This document shows, piece after piece, positions 9,305-17,395 of a stretch of 64,000 nucleotides of DNA. A program made the translations under genes and the position numbers. The stretch comes from Leptothoe spongobia TAU-MAC 1115. Lineage in GTDB: Bacteria > Cyanobacteriota > Cyanobacteriia > Phormidesmidales > Phormidesmidaceae. The stretch is from contig NZ_JADOES010000013.1 of assembly GCF_018739885.1 (NCBI RefSeq), positions 1-64,000 on the forward strand. Reading direction: 5' to 3'. The notes below the pieces were generated by a model that worked only from the letters and a program-made list of their open reading frames with translations, did not search any database and had not been told where the DNA came from. Position 1 is the first letter of the stretch; every line of letters begins with the position of its first letter.

Positions 9305-9461
9305 GAACAGGAGGGGTTCGGGGAGGAAAGCCCTGAGCAACCCACTTCCACCCCTAACCAACACTTAAAAAATATGACCAACAAAATTTTCGATCACATC
9401 TCCCACTAGGTCTCCATAGAAAACCCCTAGCAAAAAGAGAGGAACTACATCATCCACCACT

Positions 9462-11300
9462 ATGGCTAAACGAAAATCTTTTCGGTCATCCCTACCCAGT
9501 CTAAAACCAATTGCCCAACGCTTTTGGCCCCATATCCGCAAACAGTCTCGTTTACTCACTGGCGCATTCTTCGCCCTACTGGCAGAAACCGGTCTCCGTC
9601 TGCTAGAACCCTGGCCCCTCAAACTCATGTTTGACCGAGTCATCCTACCCGCCGGGTTTAATATCCACGGTCACAATATCGAAGCTCTAGCTAACGTCTC
9701 ACCCATCTTAGTGCTAACCATACTTTCAGCCGCTTTGATCGTGATTGCAACCGGACGGGGTGCCGCCGCTTACTTGAGTACTGTGGGTATGGCTGTCGCT
9801 GCCACCCATGTGATGGCTGATATTCGGGGTCAGTTGTATAACCATATTCAAGCACTGTCACTGTCGTTTCATAGTCAGGCAAAAAGTGGTGACCTGATTA
9901 CCCGTGTCACCTACGATATTGAGCGGTTGCGAGAGGTTACAGTGGTGGCAGCACTGCCGTTAGTCACTCACTTCCTGACGCTGATCGGCATGGTGGGGGT
10001 GATGTTTTGGCTCAATTGGGAATTGGCATTGATTGCGATCGCAATCCTACCTCTCTTCATCTTCACCACCACCACCATGTCGAAAAAAATCCACAAGGTG
10101 GCCCGCACCCAGCGCCAACGAGAAGGAGCCATGGCCGCATCGGCTGCCGAAGCCATCGGCGCAATCAAAGTCGTACAGGCTTTATCCTTACAAGATTTTC
10201 TAGGACAGACCTTTGCTAAAAACAATCGTAAAAGTCTAAAGGAGAGTGCCGAAACCCAGCGGTTACGTGCTGGACAGGAACGTCTAGTGGAGAGTCTGGT
10301 TGTCATCGTACAGGCCCTCGTCCTCTGGCGCGGTGTACAGCTTGTGCTGGCTGGAAATGCGACACCGGGAGACTTGCTCGTGTTTCTCACCTATCTCAAA
10401 GTGGCATTTAAGCCCATGCGACAGCTGGCTAAATATACCGGACAGATTGCTAAGGCCATCGCCTCGGGAGAACGAGTGATTGCACTGCTCGATACAGTAC
10501 CGGATGTCCGCGATCTGAAGGGAGCCAGATCCGCTCCCGCATTCCGTGGCGATGTTCATTGCCAGGGGGTTACGTTTGCCTATGACCCAGCCAAAGGGAT
10601 TCTGCGCAATCTCACCTTTGCTGCCAAACCAGGAGAACAGGTGGCCATTGTTGGCCCATCTGGTGGGGGGAAATCTACCCTAATCAGCTTGCTGCTGAGA
10701 TTTTATGACCCCATCGAGGGTGGGGTACAGATCGACGGTCATGATTTGCGAGCATATACTCTGGCATCTCTAAGGCAACAGATTAGTATTGTTCTCCAGG
10801 ATAGTGTTCTGTTTGCCACCAGCGTCCGTGACAACATTGCCTATGGTGCTCTCGGAGCCAGCGATGCTGAGGTTGAGGCCGCCGCCCGTTTGGCCAATGC
10901 CCATGATTTTATTATGGAGCTACCCCAGGGGTACGACACCATTTTGGGAGAGCGAGGAGCCACCCTTTCCGGTGGTCAACGACAGCGTGTCGCCATTGCC
11001 CGTGCTGCTATCCGCAAAGCTCCCATTATCATTCTCGATGAACCTACTAGCGGTCTGGACAGCACTAGCGCAGCCCTTGTCAGCGATGCCCTTAACCGAC
11101 TTACCCAGGGTAAAACCAGCTTCTGGATCTCCCATCATCTCAGTACCGTTCAGCACGCGGACCAGATTCTCTATATCGAACAAGGGCGCATTTTAGAACG
11201 GGGCACCCATGACCAGCTCATGGTTGAGGCGGGCCGTTATGCTCAGATGTATCACCTGCAATCCGGTCGTTATTTGTCAGAAAAAAGCTATGCGAACTGA
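9462..11300 (+). CDS. MsbA-type ABC exporter (fused membrane and ATPase domains)
   Basis: Half-size ABC exporter of 612 residues that should work as a homodimer. The N-terminal part (about 30-340) is an ABC type-1 transmembrane domain with six helices. The C-terminal nucleotide-binding domain has Walker A GPSGGGKST at 398-406, the signature LSGGQ at 502-506, and Walker B IIILDEP with Asp526 and catalytic Glu527. All ATPase motifs are intact. Exporters of this class move lipids, glycolipids, peptides or drugs. The glycosyltransferase genes on both sides suggest a lipid-linked glycan or glycolipid cargo, which is inference. The gene overlaps the following phosphatase gene by 11 bases. Confidence 0.93.
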   Translation: MAKRKSFRSSLPSLKPIAQRFWPHIRKQSRLLTGAFFALLAETGLRLLEPWPLKLMFDRVILPAGFNIHGHNIEALANVSPILVLTILSAALIVIATGRGAAAYLSTVGMAVAATHVMADIRGQLYNHIQALSLSFHSQAKSGDLITRVTYDIERLREVTVVAALPLVTHFLTLIGMVGVMFWLNWELALIAIAILPLFIFTTTTMSKKIHKVARTQRQREGAMAASAAEAIGAIKVVQALSLQDFLGQTFAKNNRKSLKESAETQRLRAGQERLVESLVVIVQALVLWRGVQLVLAGNATPGDLLVFLTYLKVAFKPMRQLAKYTGQIAKAIASGERVIALLDTVPDVRDLKGARSAPAFRGDVHCQGVTFAYDPAKGILRNLTFAAKPGEQVAIVGPSGGGKSTLISLLLRFYDPIEGGVQIDGHDLRAYTLASLRQQISIVLQDSVLFATSVRDNIAYGALGASDAEVEAAARLANAHDFIMELPQGYDTILGERGATLSGGQRQRVAIARAAIRKAPIIILDEPTSGLDSTSAALVSDALNRLTQGKTSFWISHHLSTVQHADQILYIEQGRILERGTHDQLMVEAGRYAQMYHLQSGRYLSEKSYAN

Positions 11301-12381
11301 TCGACCACCCAGTCGTATTATCCTGGTTCGTCATGGGCGTAGCACCTTTAACGATCAAGGCCGTTACCAGGGCAGCTCCGATCAGGCAGTGCTTACCCCA
11401 ACAGGGATCAAAACGGCTCGTCAAGTGGGGCAATATCTAAAAAGTATCGCTATTGATGCCGTGTATACCAGCCCTTTATTACGGGCAAAACAAACGGCTG
11501 GAGAAATTCTTAAAGCGATGGCCGATAAACGGCCTAAACCCATTACCGTGAGCAACGATCTTCGGGAAATCGATCTGTCTGTGTGGGAAGGACTCACCTA
11601 TGAGCATGTGCGTCACCACCATAAAGACATCTATGACTGCTGGCAGCAGCGTCCTGAGGAGTTTAAACTGCCATATTCTGATAGCAATTATCATTTTCCG
11701 GTCAACGATCTCTATGAACGAGCCCAAAGGTTTTGGACCCACAGCCTACCTCACTATTCAGGCAAAACGGTACTCATCGTTAGTCATGGTGGCACAAATC
11801 ACGCTCTGATTAGTACCGCCTTGGACCTACGGCCAAAACATCATCACCGTTTGCAACAGTCCAATTGCGGCATTAGTGTATTGGAGTTCTCAGGACATGG
11901 TGTAACGCTCAACCAGCTCAACCAAACCACCGTAATCAAGGAAATCCTACCCAAACTCAAGGCCGGAAAACAGGGGCTGCGGTTATTGTTATTGCCAGAG
12001 GATAGTCTTACCTCTGTCGCCTGTAAACAGCTGGCCCATCGCCTAGCTGCCATTAAGTTAGACTTTTGTCTTTCAGTTACGGCCGGTCAGCAATGGTTGC
12101 ATACCTTACTGCGATATCATCCGAGCATTACTCAGTTTGCGGATGAGCGCGACGACTTTCTGCAAGATTGGCACCAGGGGGGGACTGAGTTTTTTGGCTC
12201 GACTCAGGAGCTGATGACTGGGCTTGCGATCACACCCACCCCTAGCATCCAAACCCTACTGATGCAAACCCTAGGTGGTCGTCCCTACCAAGGGGAAAAA
12301 CTCTCCATTAAACCTGGCCAGCTCAGCGTTATTCACTATCCCCAAAGCCATCGTCCCGTTGTCCAAGCGATTAATATCTAA
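11290..12381 (+). CDS. Histidine phosphatase (phosphoglycerate mutase-like) protein
   Basis: Protein of 363 residues. The N-terminal 200 residues form a histidine phosphatase domain with the phosphorylated His15 in LVRHGRSTFND, the YTSPLLRAKQTA arginine region, DLREIDLSVWEG and the second catalytic His in VSHGGTNHALI. A C-terminal extension of about 150 residues (from KLKAGKQGLRLLLLPED) matches nothing I can name. The frame is open back to 11209, but the ATG at 11290 directly precedes the catalytic strand and overlaps the exporter stop by 11 bases, which is typical of translational coupling. That coupling suggests dephosphorylation of a sugar or lipid phosphate linked to the exported product, as inference. 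Confidence 0.85.
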   Translation: MRTDRPPSRIILVRHGRSTFNDQGRYQGSSDQAVLTPTGIKTARQVGQYLKSIAIDAVYTSPLLRAKQTAGEILKAMADKRPKPITVSNDLREIDLSVWEGLTYEHVRHHHKDIYDCWQQRPEEFKLPYSDSNYHFPVNDLYERAQRFWTHSLPHYSGKTVLIVSHGGTNHALISTALDLRPKHHHRLQQSNCGISVLEFSGHGVTLNQLNQTTVIKEILPKLKAGKQGLRLLLLPEDSLTSVACKQLAHRLAAIKLDFCLSVTAGQQWLHTLLRYHPSITQFADERDDFLQDWHQGGTEFFGSTQELMTGLAITPTPSIQTLLMQTLGGRPYQGEKLSIKPGQLSVIHYPQSHRPVVQAINI

Positions 12382-12384
12382 CCT

Positions 12385-12525
12385 ATGGCACTGTCCAGTG
12401 GAACTGATGCGATTTTAGGTCTCCCCAAGTTTATCGACTGGTATAAAACTATTGTCAAACCAACAATCTACCTCTATCAGCATAGGTTAGCCAGCAGGAT
12501 ATTTCGTCCTTCAAAAAATTTCTGA
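12385..12525 (+). CDS. Possible small ORF after the phosphatase gene
   Basis: A 46-codon open frame begins with an ATG three bases after the phosphatase stop codon. The translation (ALSSGTDAILGLPKFIDWY at the start) matches no family I know and has no clear membrane segment. The start codon lies inside the left arm of a 10-bp inverted repeat, which argues for a repeat-derived sequence. Close spacing to the upstream stop is the only point in favour of translation. Confidence 0.2.
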   Translation: MALSSGTDAILGLPKFIDWYKTIVKPTIYLYQHRLASRIFRPSKNF

Positions 12526-12808
12526 AGCCTCTAACGCTTTAGGTTTTAGGGGTTTCACACTACCAGTAAAAATACGGCACCCAATACGTAGAAGACTACA
12601 TCGGCGCTCACTCAGCCAAGCCTCAACAAAACGCCTATATATTCATCAATATGATTTGAAATAGGGTCAAAAGCCCCATTTTTAGAGGCATTATAAAAGA
12701 TCGCCATTTATACTGAGTTTTCTTGATTAGAACTAGCGTATGATTTTGTCTAGATAGCCACAGATTGCTGCAATGCCTCCACAGCCAAATCCAGGCTACT
12801 TATTCATC

Positions 12809-12826
12809 CCAGCTATAAATAGCTGG
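12809..12826. promoter_or_regulatory. Palindrome CCAGCTAT-AA-ATAGCTGG
   Basis: An 18-base inverted repeat with perfect 8-bp arms and a two-base centre, about 240 bases upstream of the GT2 gene at 13066. The short spacer and symmetry suit a dimeric regulator's operator, though a repeat remnant is equally possible. No regulator can be assigned. Confidence 0.35.
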
Positions 12827-13065
12827 TACTCATGAAAATAATCTCATTTTTACTTTATTACACTCTTAGTTGAGTTTCTCATAGTTCTAAGTAGTGTCAA
12901 TCAATGTCACGACTGCAGTATTGAACTAGCAAGCTACATTTTCTCAGGAAATCTGAGTTAATGGTCCATCAGGGAAAATTCAAAAGCGCATCTGGACCCA
13001 GGTCCACGGTCAATACTGACCGCTACTATCCCATTGTCCTCGCTTCCAAATTTTGGATAGTTCCC

Positions 13066-14226
13066 ATGACCACCACACTTCTCCCCACCCATGCCACACC
13101 CCAAGCAAAATTAAAGCCATCCATTACCATTGTGGTGTCGTCTAGAGATTGTTTTAGCTATACACAACAATCTCTAGATAGTATCTATAAACATACTAAC
13201 GTTCCATTTGAGCTAGTGTATGTGGATGCTGGCTCACCAAAACATATTCAAAAATATCTAACCCGAGCAGCTGCTAAACTAGGTTTTACGGTAGTACGTT
13301 CTGATCATTTTCTTACACCAAATCAGTCTCGCAACCTGGGTTTGAGCCAAGTTACGACAGATTATGTCGTCTTCATGGACAATGATATTCATGTCTCTAG
13401 TGGTTGGCTAGAAAAACTTTGGCAATGTGCGCAAGAAACGGATGCTACGGTTGTCTGTCCGCTTACGTGTATTGGCAGTAGTCCATTGCATGATCGCATT
13501 CATATAGCTGGCGGCGAAGCCAGAATTTTTATGGATGTTAAAGACAACCAGATCCGCCGTCGTCTTTATGAAAAACGCTTTCTCGCCAATCGTTCGGCAA
13601 AAAGTATAAAACATCAGCTCTATAGACGCGCCTGCGAATTTGCAGAATTGCACTGCATACTGATTAAACGAGACGTCTTCGATCAAATTGGATACTTGGA
13701 TGAAAGACTGTTGAGCACCCAAGAGGACATGGACTTTTGTCTCACCATTAACCGCATCGGTGGGCGCATGTTCTGCGAGACGAGCTCAGTTGTCACCTAT
13801 GTTCCACAGGCACCCCGTCATTGGTCAGATTTAGCTTACTTTATGCTGCGCTGGAGCGATGCTTGGGAAGTCGAGAGTCTGATGCACTTTCAACAAAAGT
13901 GGGACTTGGATATGGATCAATATTTTTTGCAACGATACAAACAGCTGGGTTATCGTCGTCGTCAGGTATTCTTATATCCTTTACTCCGTCAACTCATGAG
14001 GAAGAATACGGCACTCTGGTTAGAGAAACTTACCATTGACCTAGAACGACGACTTAACCAGATCATCACAGACCGTCATGCCCAGCTAATGAATGACACC
14101 ATTAGGAAGTTCGTGCCTACTCGTGTACCCGCTAATCGCCAATCTTCAATTAGACAAAGGCTTCAACGTCTTATTCGTCGCAACGCTTCCGCTCAGATAT
14201 CTCCAACTCATCTGATGTCTCACTAG
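13066..14226 (+). CDS. GT2-family glycosyltransferase, paralogue 2
   Basis: GT-A glycosyltransferase of 386 residues from the ATG at 13066. I chose this start because it gives a leader of about 19 residues before SITIVVSSRDCFSYTQQSLDS, as in the paralogues. The frame stays open to an ATG at 12961, which has a better ribosome binding site and would add 35 residues. The DND metal motif is at 105-107 (FMDNDIHVSSGWLEKL), and the block WSDLAYFMLRWSDAWE is conserved. The C-terminus is a basic tail. Compared with paralogue 1 at 7764 its codon use is even along the length. It probably arose by duplication within this locus. Confidence 0.85.
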   Translation: MTTTLLPTHATPQAKLKPSITIVVSSRDCFSYTQQSLDSIYKHTNVPFELVYVDAGSPKHIQKYLTRAAAKLGFTVVRSDHFLTPNQSRNLGLSQVTTDYVVFMDNDIHVSSGWLEKLWQCAQETDATVVCPLTCIGSSPLHDRIHIAGGEARIFMDVKDNQIRRRLYEKRFLANRSAKSIKHQLYRRACEFAELHCILIKRDVFDQIGYLDERLLSTQEDMDFCLTINRIGGRMFCETSSVVTYVPQAPRHWSDLAYFMLRWSDAWEVESLMHFQQKWDLDMDQYFLQRYKQLGYRRRQVFLYPLLRQLMRKNTALWLEKLTIDLERRLNQIITDRHAQLMNDTIRKFVPTRVPANRQSSIRQRLQRLIRRNASAQISPTHLMSH

Positions 14227-14405
14227 TGGGCTACCGAGATAATCGATCAATTGTTTTTTGTAGACAAGCCCATCGCCATCAATAACAAGTAGCCAGGAGA
14301 GGGGCTGCCTACTCTCTCCGGTTCTATTTCTCAGTGCTCACTCGAAATAACCAACAGCGAGCATCTATTCATCGGTGACTTTAATACTTTTTCAACAAAT
14401 TTGAA

Positions 14406-15530
14406 ATGCAAACTCAAACTATCACCAAACGCACTACCACCAAGACGTCTCTTCTACCTTCTATTACCCTTATCGTAGCACCACGAGAGCGTTTTAGCTA
14501 CGTCCAACCATCCCTGGAAAGTATCTACAGACATACAAAAATACCGTTTGAGCTTGTCTATATTGATGTCAACTCTCCTCAGTATCTTCGGCATTATCTA
14601 GCTCGATCAGCAGCAGAAAGAGATTTTACACTATTGCGCGTCCCTCGTTTTTTATCTCCTAACCAGGTGCGTAATATAGCTCTAAGTTATGCTACGACAG
14701 ACTATGTCCTATTTATCGACAATGACATTCATGTTTCTCCTGGCTGGCTAGAAAAGCTATGGAAATGTGCCCAGGAAACGGATGCCACAGTAGTATCTCC
14801 TCTCCTATGCGTCGGTAAGCCTTTACATGAGAGAATTCTGATGGCAGGAGGTGAGATCAGAATTTTCTTAGAGACAGATGGGCCGTATGAGCATCGTCGT
14901 CTTTACAAGAAATGTCATCTGGTAAATCGTTCAGCAACTATGTTGAAGCATCAGTTACAGCAACGGGCCTGTGACTATGCCGAGCTGAGTTGCATGCTGG
15001 TCAAGCGAGATATTTTTGAGCAGATTGGTCCTTTTGATGAAAAGCTACTAAATACCCAAGAGAACCTTGATTTTTGTCTTAGCGTAGCCCAGGCTGGTGG
15101 AAAGATTTATTGTGAACCTGCGGCGGTAGTGACCTATGTCCCTGAGATGCCTCGCCGCTGGTCGGATTTGATTTATTTTATGCTGCGCTGGAGCGATGCT
15201 TGGGAAGCTGAGAGTCTTATCCATTTTCAGAAGAAGTGGGGGCTGGATATGGATCGGGACTTTATGAAGCGGTTTCAGCAGTTGGGACATCAGCGTCATC
15301 AGCTCCTGTTGTTGCCGTTGTTACGTCGATTGACGGCAGGACGTCGAGTGCGCGTATTGGAGAAACTGGCAATTCGTTTAGAGCAATGGCTTAACCAATA
15401 CATTACAGATCGCTATAAGCGACGGTCCAGACAGTTGGCAACTAAACGATTAGAGACTCAACAACTAGGGGCTAAACGATTAGGGGCTAAACGATTAGGT
15501 CGCAAAATATCTGTCTGGCCACAGTATTGA
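14406..15530 (+). CDS. GT2-family glycosyltransferase, paralogue 3
   Basis: Third GT2 paralogue, 374 residues, with the same layout as those at 7764 and 13066: SITLIVAPRERFSYVQPSLESIYRHT at the start, DND at 105-107 (FIDNDIHVSPGWLEKL), and WSDLIYFMLRWSDAWE near residue 255. Its C-terminus ends in a short basic repeat (LGAKR units) encoded by a perfect 15-base tandem duplication GGGGCTAAACGATTA at 15468-15482 and 15483-15497, so the tail length may vary between strains. It is the last gene of the glycan locus and converges on the minus-strand regulator gene at 15586. Confidence 0.87.
   Translation: MQTQTITKRTTTKTSLLPSITLIVAPRERFSYVQPSLESIYRHTKIPFELVYIDVNSPQYLRHYLARSAAERDFTLLRVPRFLSPNQVRNIALSYATTDYVLFIDNDIHVSPGWLEKLWKCAQETDATVVSPLLCVGKPLHERILMAGGEIRIFLETDGPYEHRRLYKKCHLVNRSATMLKHQLQQRACDYAELSCMLVKRDIFEQIGPFDEKLLNTQENLDFCLSVAQAGGKIYCEPAAVVTYVPEMPRRWSDLIYFMLRWSDAWEAESLIHFQKKWGLDMDRDFMKRFQQLGHQRHQLLLLPLLRRLTAGRRVRVLEKLAIRLEQWLNQYITDRYKRRSRQLATKRLETQQLGAKRLGAKRLGRKISVWPQY
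15468..15497 (+). repeat. 15-base tandem repeat in a coding tail
   Basis: Two perfect adjacent copies of GGGGCTAAACGATTA, each encoding the five-residue unit (L)GAKRL. A degenerate earlier unit lies just upstream. The array keeps frame (15 = 5 codons), so copy-number changes would lengthen or shorten the protein without breaking it. Confidence 0.85.
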
Positions 15531-15585
15531 TTGGAACATTATTTGCTAAATTCAGAGATTGAAATGATTAGGAATCACTTCAGGA

Positions 15586-16407
15586 TTATTTGAGAGAGAG
15601 GTGCAAATATTTAATGAGCACCTCCAAGATGTACTGGGCTTTATCCGTTTTGCGGATAAAGCCCGATGTGCCAGCTACTCTAGCCCGTACCCGCTCGGTA
15701 ATATTGTCATTATCCGCCACGATGATAATCGGAGTCTCTTTGAAAGCAGACATCTGTCGAATCTGGGCACATAGCCCATAGCTGTTAGCCATGGGCATTA
15801 TTAAATCTATGAAAATAAGTTGGGGCCTAAGTTCTAACAGCTGTGATAGGTCTTGTAAGGCATCAGGAATGCGAACGCAGTTGTAACCAGCCCTGCTAAT
15901 AATCTCGACCATGGCTTGACGATGAGTTGGGCGATCATCCACATAAACTACCGTGGTATGACCAAACTGTTGTTGTGGAGGCGTGATCGCTTGCTCCATG
16001 GAGGCTACACTGAAAGCCGACAGCTTAGACGGCATTTTGCGGACGACAGAGACATTATCCAGTAGAGTTTCAATTCTCTGAAAAAGAGTTCTGACAGACA
16101 CAGGCTTCCGGACATAGGTATCAAACCCAGCCTGTCGCAACAGTTGTCCATCTATGGTGCGATTTGCGATCGCAATAACGGGTATTAACCCTGTAGCTCT
16201 AGCTTTTTTAAGCACCTTAATGACTTGCCAGCCATTGACTATTGGCACATCCATATCGAGCAAAATCAGATCTGGAGATGCGGCAGTTGCTAGTATCAGC
16301 CCTTCATCTCCTCGATTGGCCGTCACCGCCTCATAGCCATCGCCCTCAAATTCTTGCTGCAGCCTCTGACAACTCTGTTCATTGGATATCAATAACAGTT
16401 TAGTCAT
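15586..16407 (-). CDS. Twin-receiver response regulator
   Basis: Protein of 273 residues made of two CheY-like receiver domains and no DNA-binding or enzymatic output domain. The first (about 1-120) has DLILLDMDVPIVNGW and the conserved Lys in VRKPVSVRTL. The second (about 150-270) has LIFIDLIMPMANSYG. I start it at 16407 (MTKLLLISNEQ) rather than at the ATG at 16434 because AAGGA lies about 10 bases upstream of 16407, inside the longer frame. Such proteins act as phosphate relays or adapters. It is divergent from the CheB/CheR/PAS signalling genes and is probably part of that network. A perfect 12-bp hairpin lies in its 3' coding end (15636-15664). Confidence 0.88.
   Translation of the reverse strand: MTKLLLISNEQSCQRLQQEFEGDGYEAVTANRGDEGLILATAASPDLILLDMDVPIVNGWQVIKVLKKARATGLIPVIAIANRTIDGQLLRQAGFDTYVRKPVSVRTLFQRIETLLDNVSVVRKMPSKLSAFSVASMEQAITPPQQQFGHTTVVYVDDRPTHRQAMVEIISRAGYNCVRIPDALQDLSQLLELRPQLIFIDLIMPMANSYGLCAQIRQMSAFKETPIIIVADNDNITERVRARVAGTSGFIRKTDKAQYILEVLIKYLHLSLK
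15636..15664. repeat. Perfect 12-bp hairpin inside a coding region
   Basis: GGGCTTTATCCG (15636-15647) and CGGATAAAGCCC (15653-15664) flank a 5-base loop. The hairpin lies within the last codons of the twin-receiver gene, where long perfect stems are unusual. Confidence 0.75.
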
Positions 16408-16777
16408 GAAAAAGAAATCCTTAGCTCTTATCAAGTCAAGAACAGATTCATCTTTCTTTTATATTTTTGCTCAGCCCAGGTTAAACACTTAGGGGATGGA
16501 TAATGAGCAAGCTAACCCTAATGACGATAGCTCTAATACTAACTTCTCCAGGTAGAATCAGCTACTATTCGTCTTTCTCCTTTTTCTCGCCTATGGCAGT
16601 GTCCTGAATCTTCATTCAATCCATTGAATGTCAAAGGTTAAGATGCCACCTAATTTAACGCTCAATTACAATTAGGGTTTCACAATAGAAGAGTAACTAT
16701 TGGGGTTCAGGGTTTAGACCACCGTACTTAACTCATTTTTCTTTCTTAAAACGTCTCAATTGAAACGTTTTGTAACT
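16408..16777. other. Divergent intergenic region, regulator / cheB
   Basis: About 370 bases between divergent signalling genes. It holds the inverted repeat CATTCAAT-CC-ATTGAATG at 16613-16630 and a weaker one, AAAACGT (16748-16754) / ACGTTTT (16765-16771), just before the cheB start. Either could be a regulator-binding site. I see no small gene. Confidence 0.5.
16613..16630. promoter_or_regulatory. Palindrome CATTCAAT-CC-ATTGAATG
   Basis: A perfect 8-bp inverted repeat with a two-base centre, placed between two divergent signalling genes and about 150 bases upstream of cheB. The symmetry and short centre suit a dimeric repressor or activator, but no cognate protein is evident. Confidence 0.35.
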
Positions 16778-17395
16778 ATGGGTGTGATTAATCTTAATGA
16801 CCAAGCTGAATCGAAGAAAGCGGCGTTTGAGATTATTGCGATCGCAACCTCAGCCGGAGGTCTCAACGCCCTTAGTACGGTTCTGGGCGGGCTACCGGTC
16901 AACTTTCCCACTGCCATTGTCGTCGTCCAGCATCTAGACCCCCGTCATCGCTCCCTGATGGCCGATATCCTGAACCGCCGCACAACTTTATCTGTTAAAC
17001 AAGCTGACATAGACGATCACTTGCAACCGGGCAACGTCTACATCGCCCCACCAAATCGACATTTACTCGTCAATCCAGACGGCACCTTATCCCTGACTCA
17101 GACAGAGCTGGTTCACTTTGTCCGACCCTCAGCCGATCTCCTGTTTGACTCGGTGGCGGCCAGTTACAAAGACCGGGCTATTGCCATTGTTTTAACCGGC
17201 ACTGGCAATGATGGCGGCATGGGAGTGAAAGCCATTAAAGAAATGGGCGGCACCGTGATTGCTGAAGATCAAAACACTGCCAAATTTTCAGGGATGCCTC
17301 TGACGGCCATACGTACAGGAGCAGTGGACTTCGTGTTACCGTTACCTGAAATTGCCCCTGCGTTGATTACCCTGGTGACAACCGGAGACCCATAA
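16778..17395 (+). CDS. Stand-alone CheB-type methylesterase domain protein
   Basis: Protein of 205 residues that is a CheB catalytic domain without the usual receiver. The catalytic triad is visible: Ser25 in IATSAGG, His52 in VVQHLDPRHRS and Asp145 in LTGTGNDGGMG. A TTG start at 16760 is possible, but the ATG at 16778 fits better. The stop overlaps the next start by one base (TAATG), so it is coupled to the CheR-containing gene. Together they equal the CheB-CheR-PAS fusion proteins of many bacteria, split in two. CheB removes methyl groups from or deamidates glutamates on chemoreceptors. No receptor is in this window, so the substrate may be another protein. Confidence 0.9.
   Translation: MGVINLNDQAESKKAAFEIIAIATSAGGLNALSTVLGGLPVNFPTAIVVVQHLDPRHRSLMADILNRRTTLSVKQADIDDHLQPGNVYIAPPNRHLLVNPDGTLSLTQTELVHFVRPSADLLFDSVAASYKDRAIAIVLTGTGNDGGMGVKAIKEMGGTVIAEDQNTAKFSGMPLTAIRTGAVDFVLPLPEIAPALITLVTTGDP

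Larger units (their letters stand above)
8850..9461. other. Repeat-dense intergenic region
   Basis: About 610 bases without a convincing gene but crowded with short repeats. A 19-base imperfect direct repeat occurs at 8952-8970 and 9028-9046 (16 of 19 identical), with a hairpin at 8989-9006 between the copies. A perfect AT-rich inverted repeat lies at 9073-9108, a possible structured segment at 9176-9256, and a GC hairpin at 9283-9304. The last 60 bases hold the leader of the ABC exporter gene. Confidence 0.6.
12382..13065. other. Intergenic region upstream of the second GT2 gene
   Basis: About 680 bases. It contains a doubtful 46-codon ORF at 12385-12525 (listed separately), a 10-bp inverted repeat CTAACCTATG (12378-12387) / CATAGGTTAG (12481-12490), and a palindrome at 12809-12826. 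An alternative start for the next gene lies at 12961, with AGGA about 10 bases upstream. Otherwise I see nothing in it. Confidence 0.5.

Noticed and set aside
16408..16434. Earlier start of the twin-receiver gene at 16434
   Set aside because: The Shine-Dalgarno AAGGA for the start at 16407 lies inside this extension.
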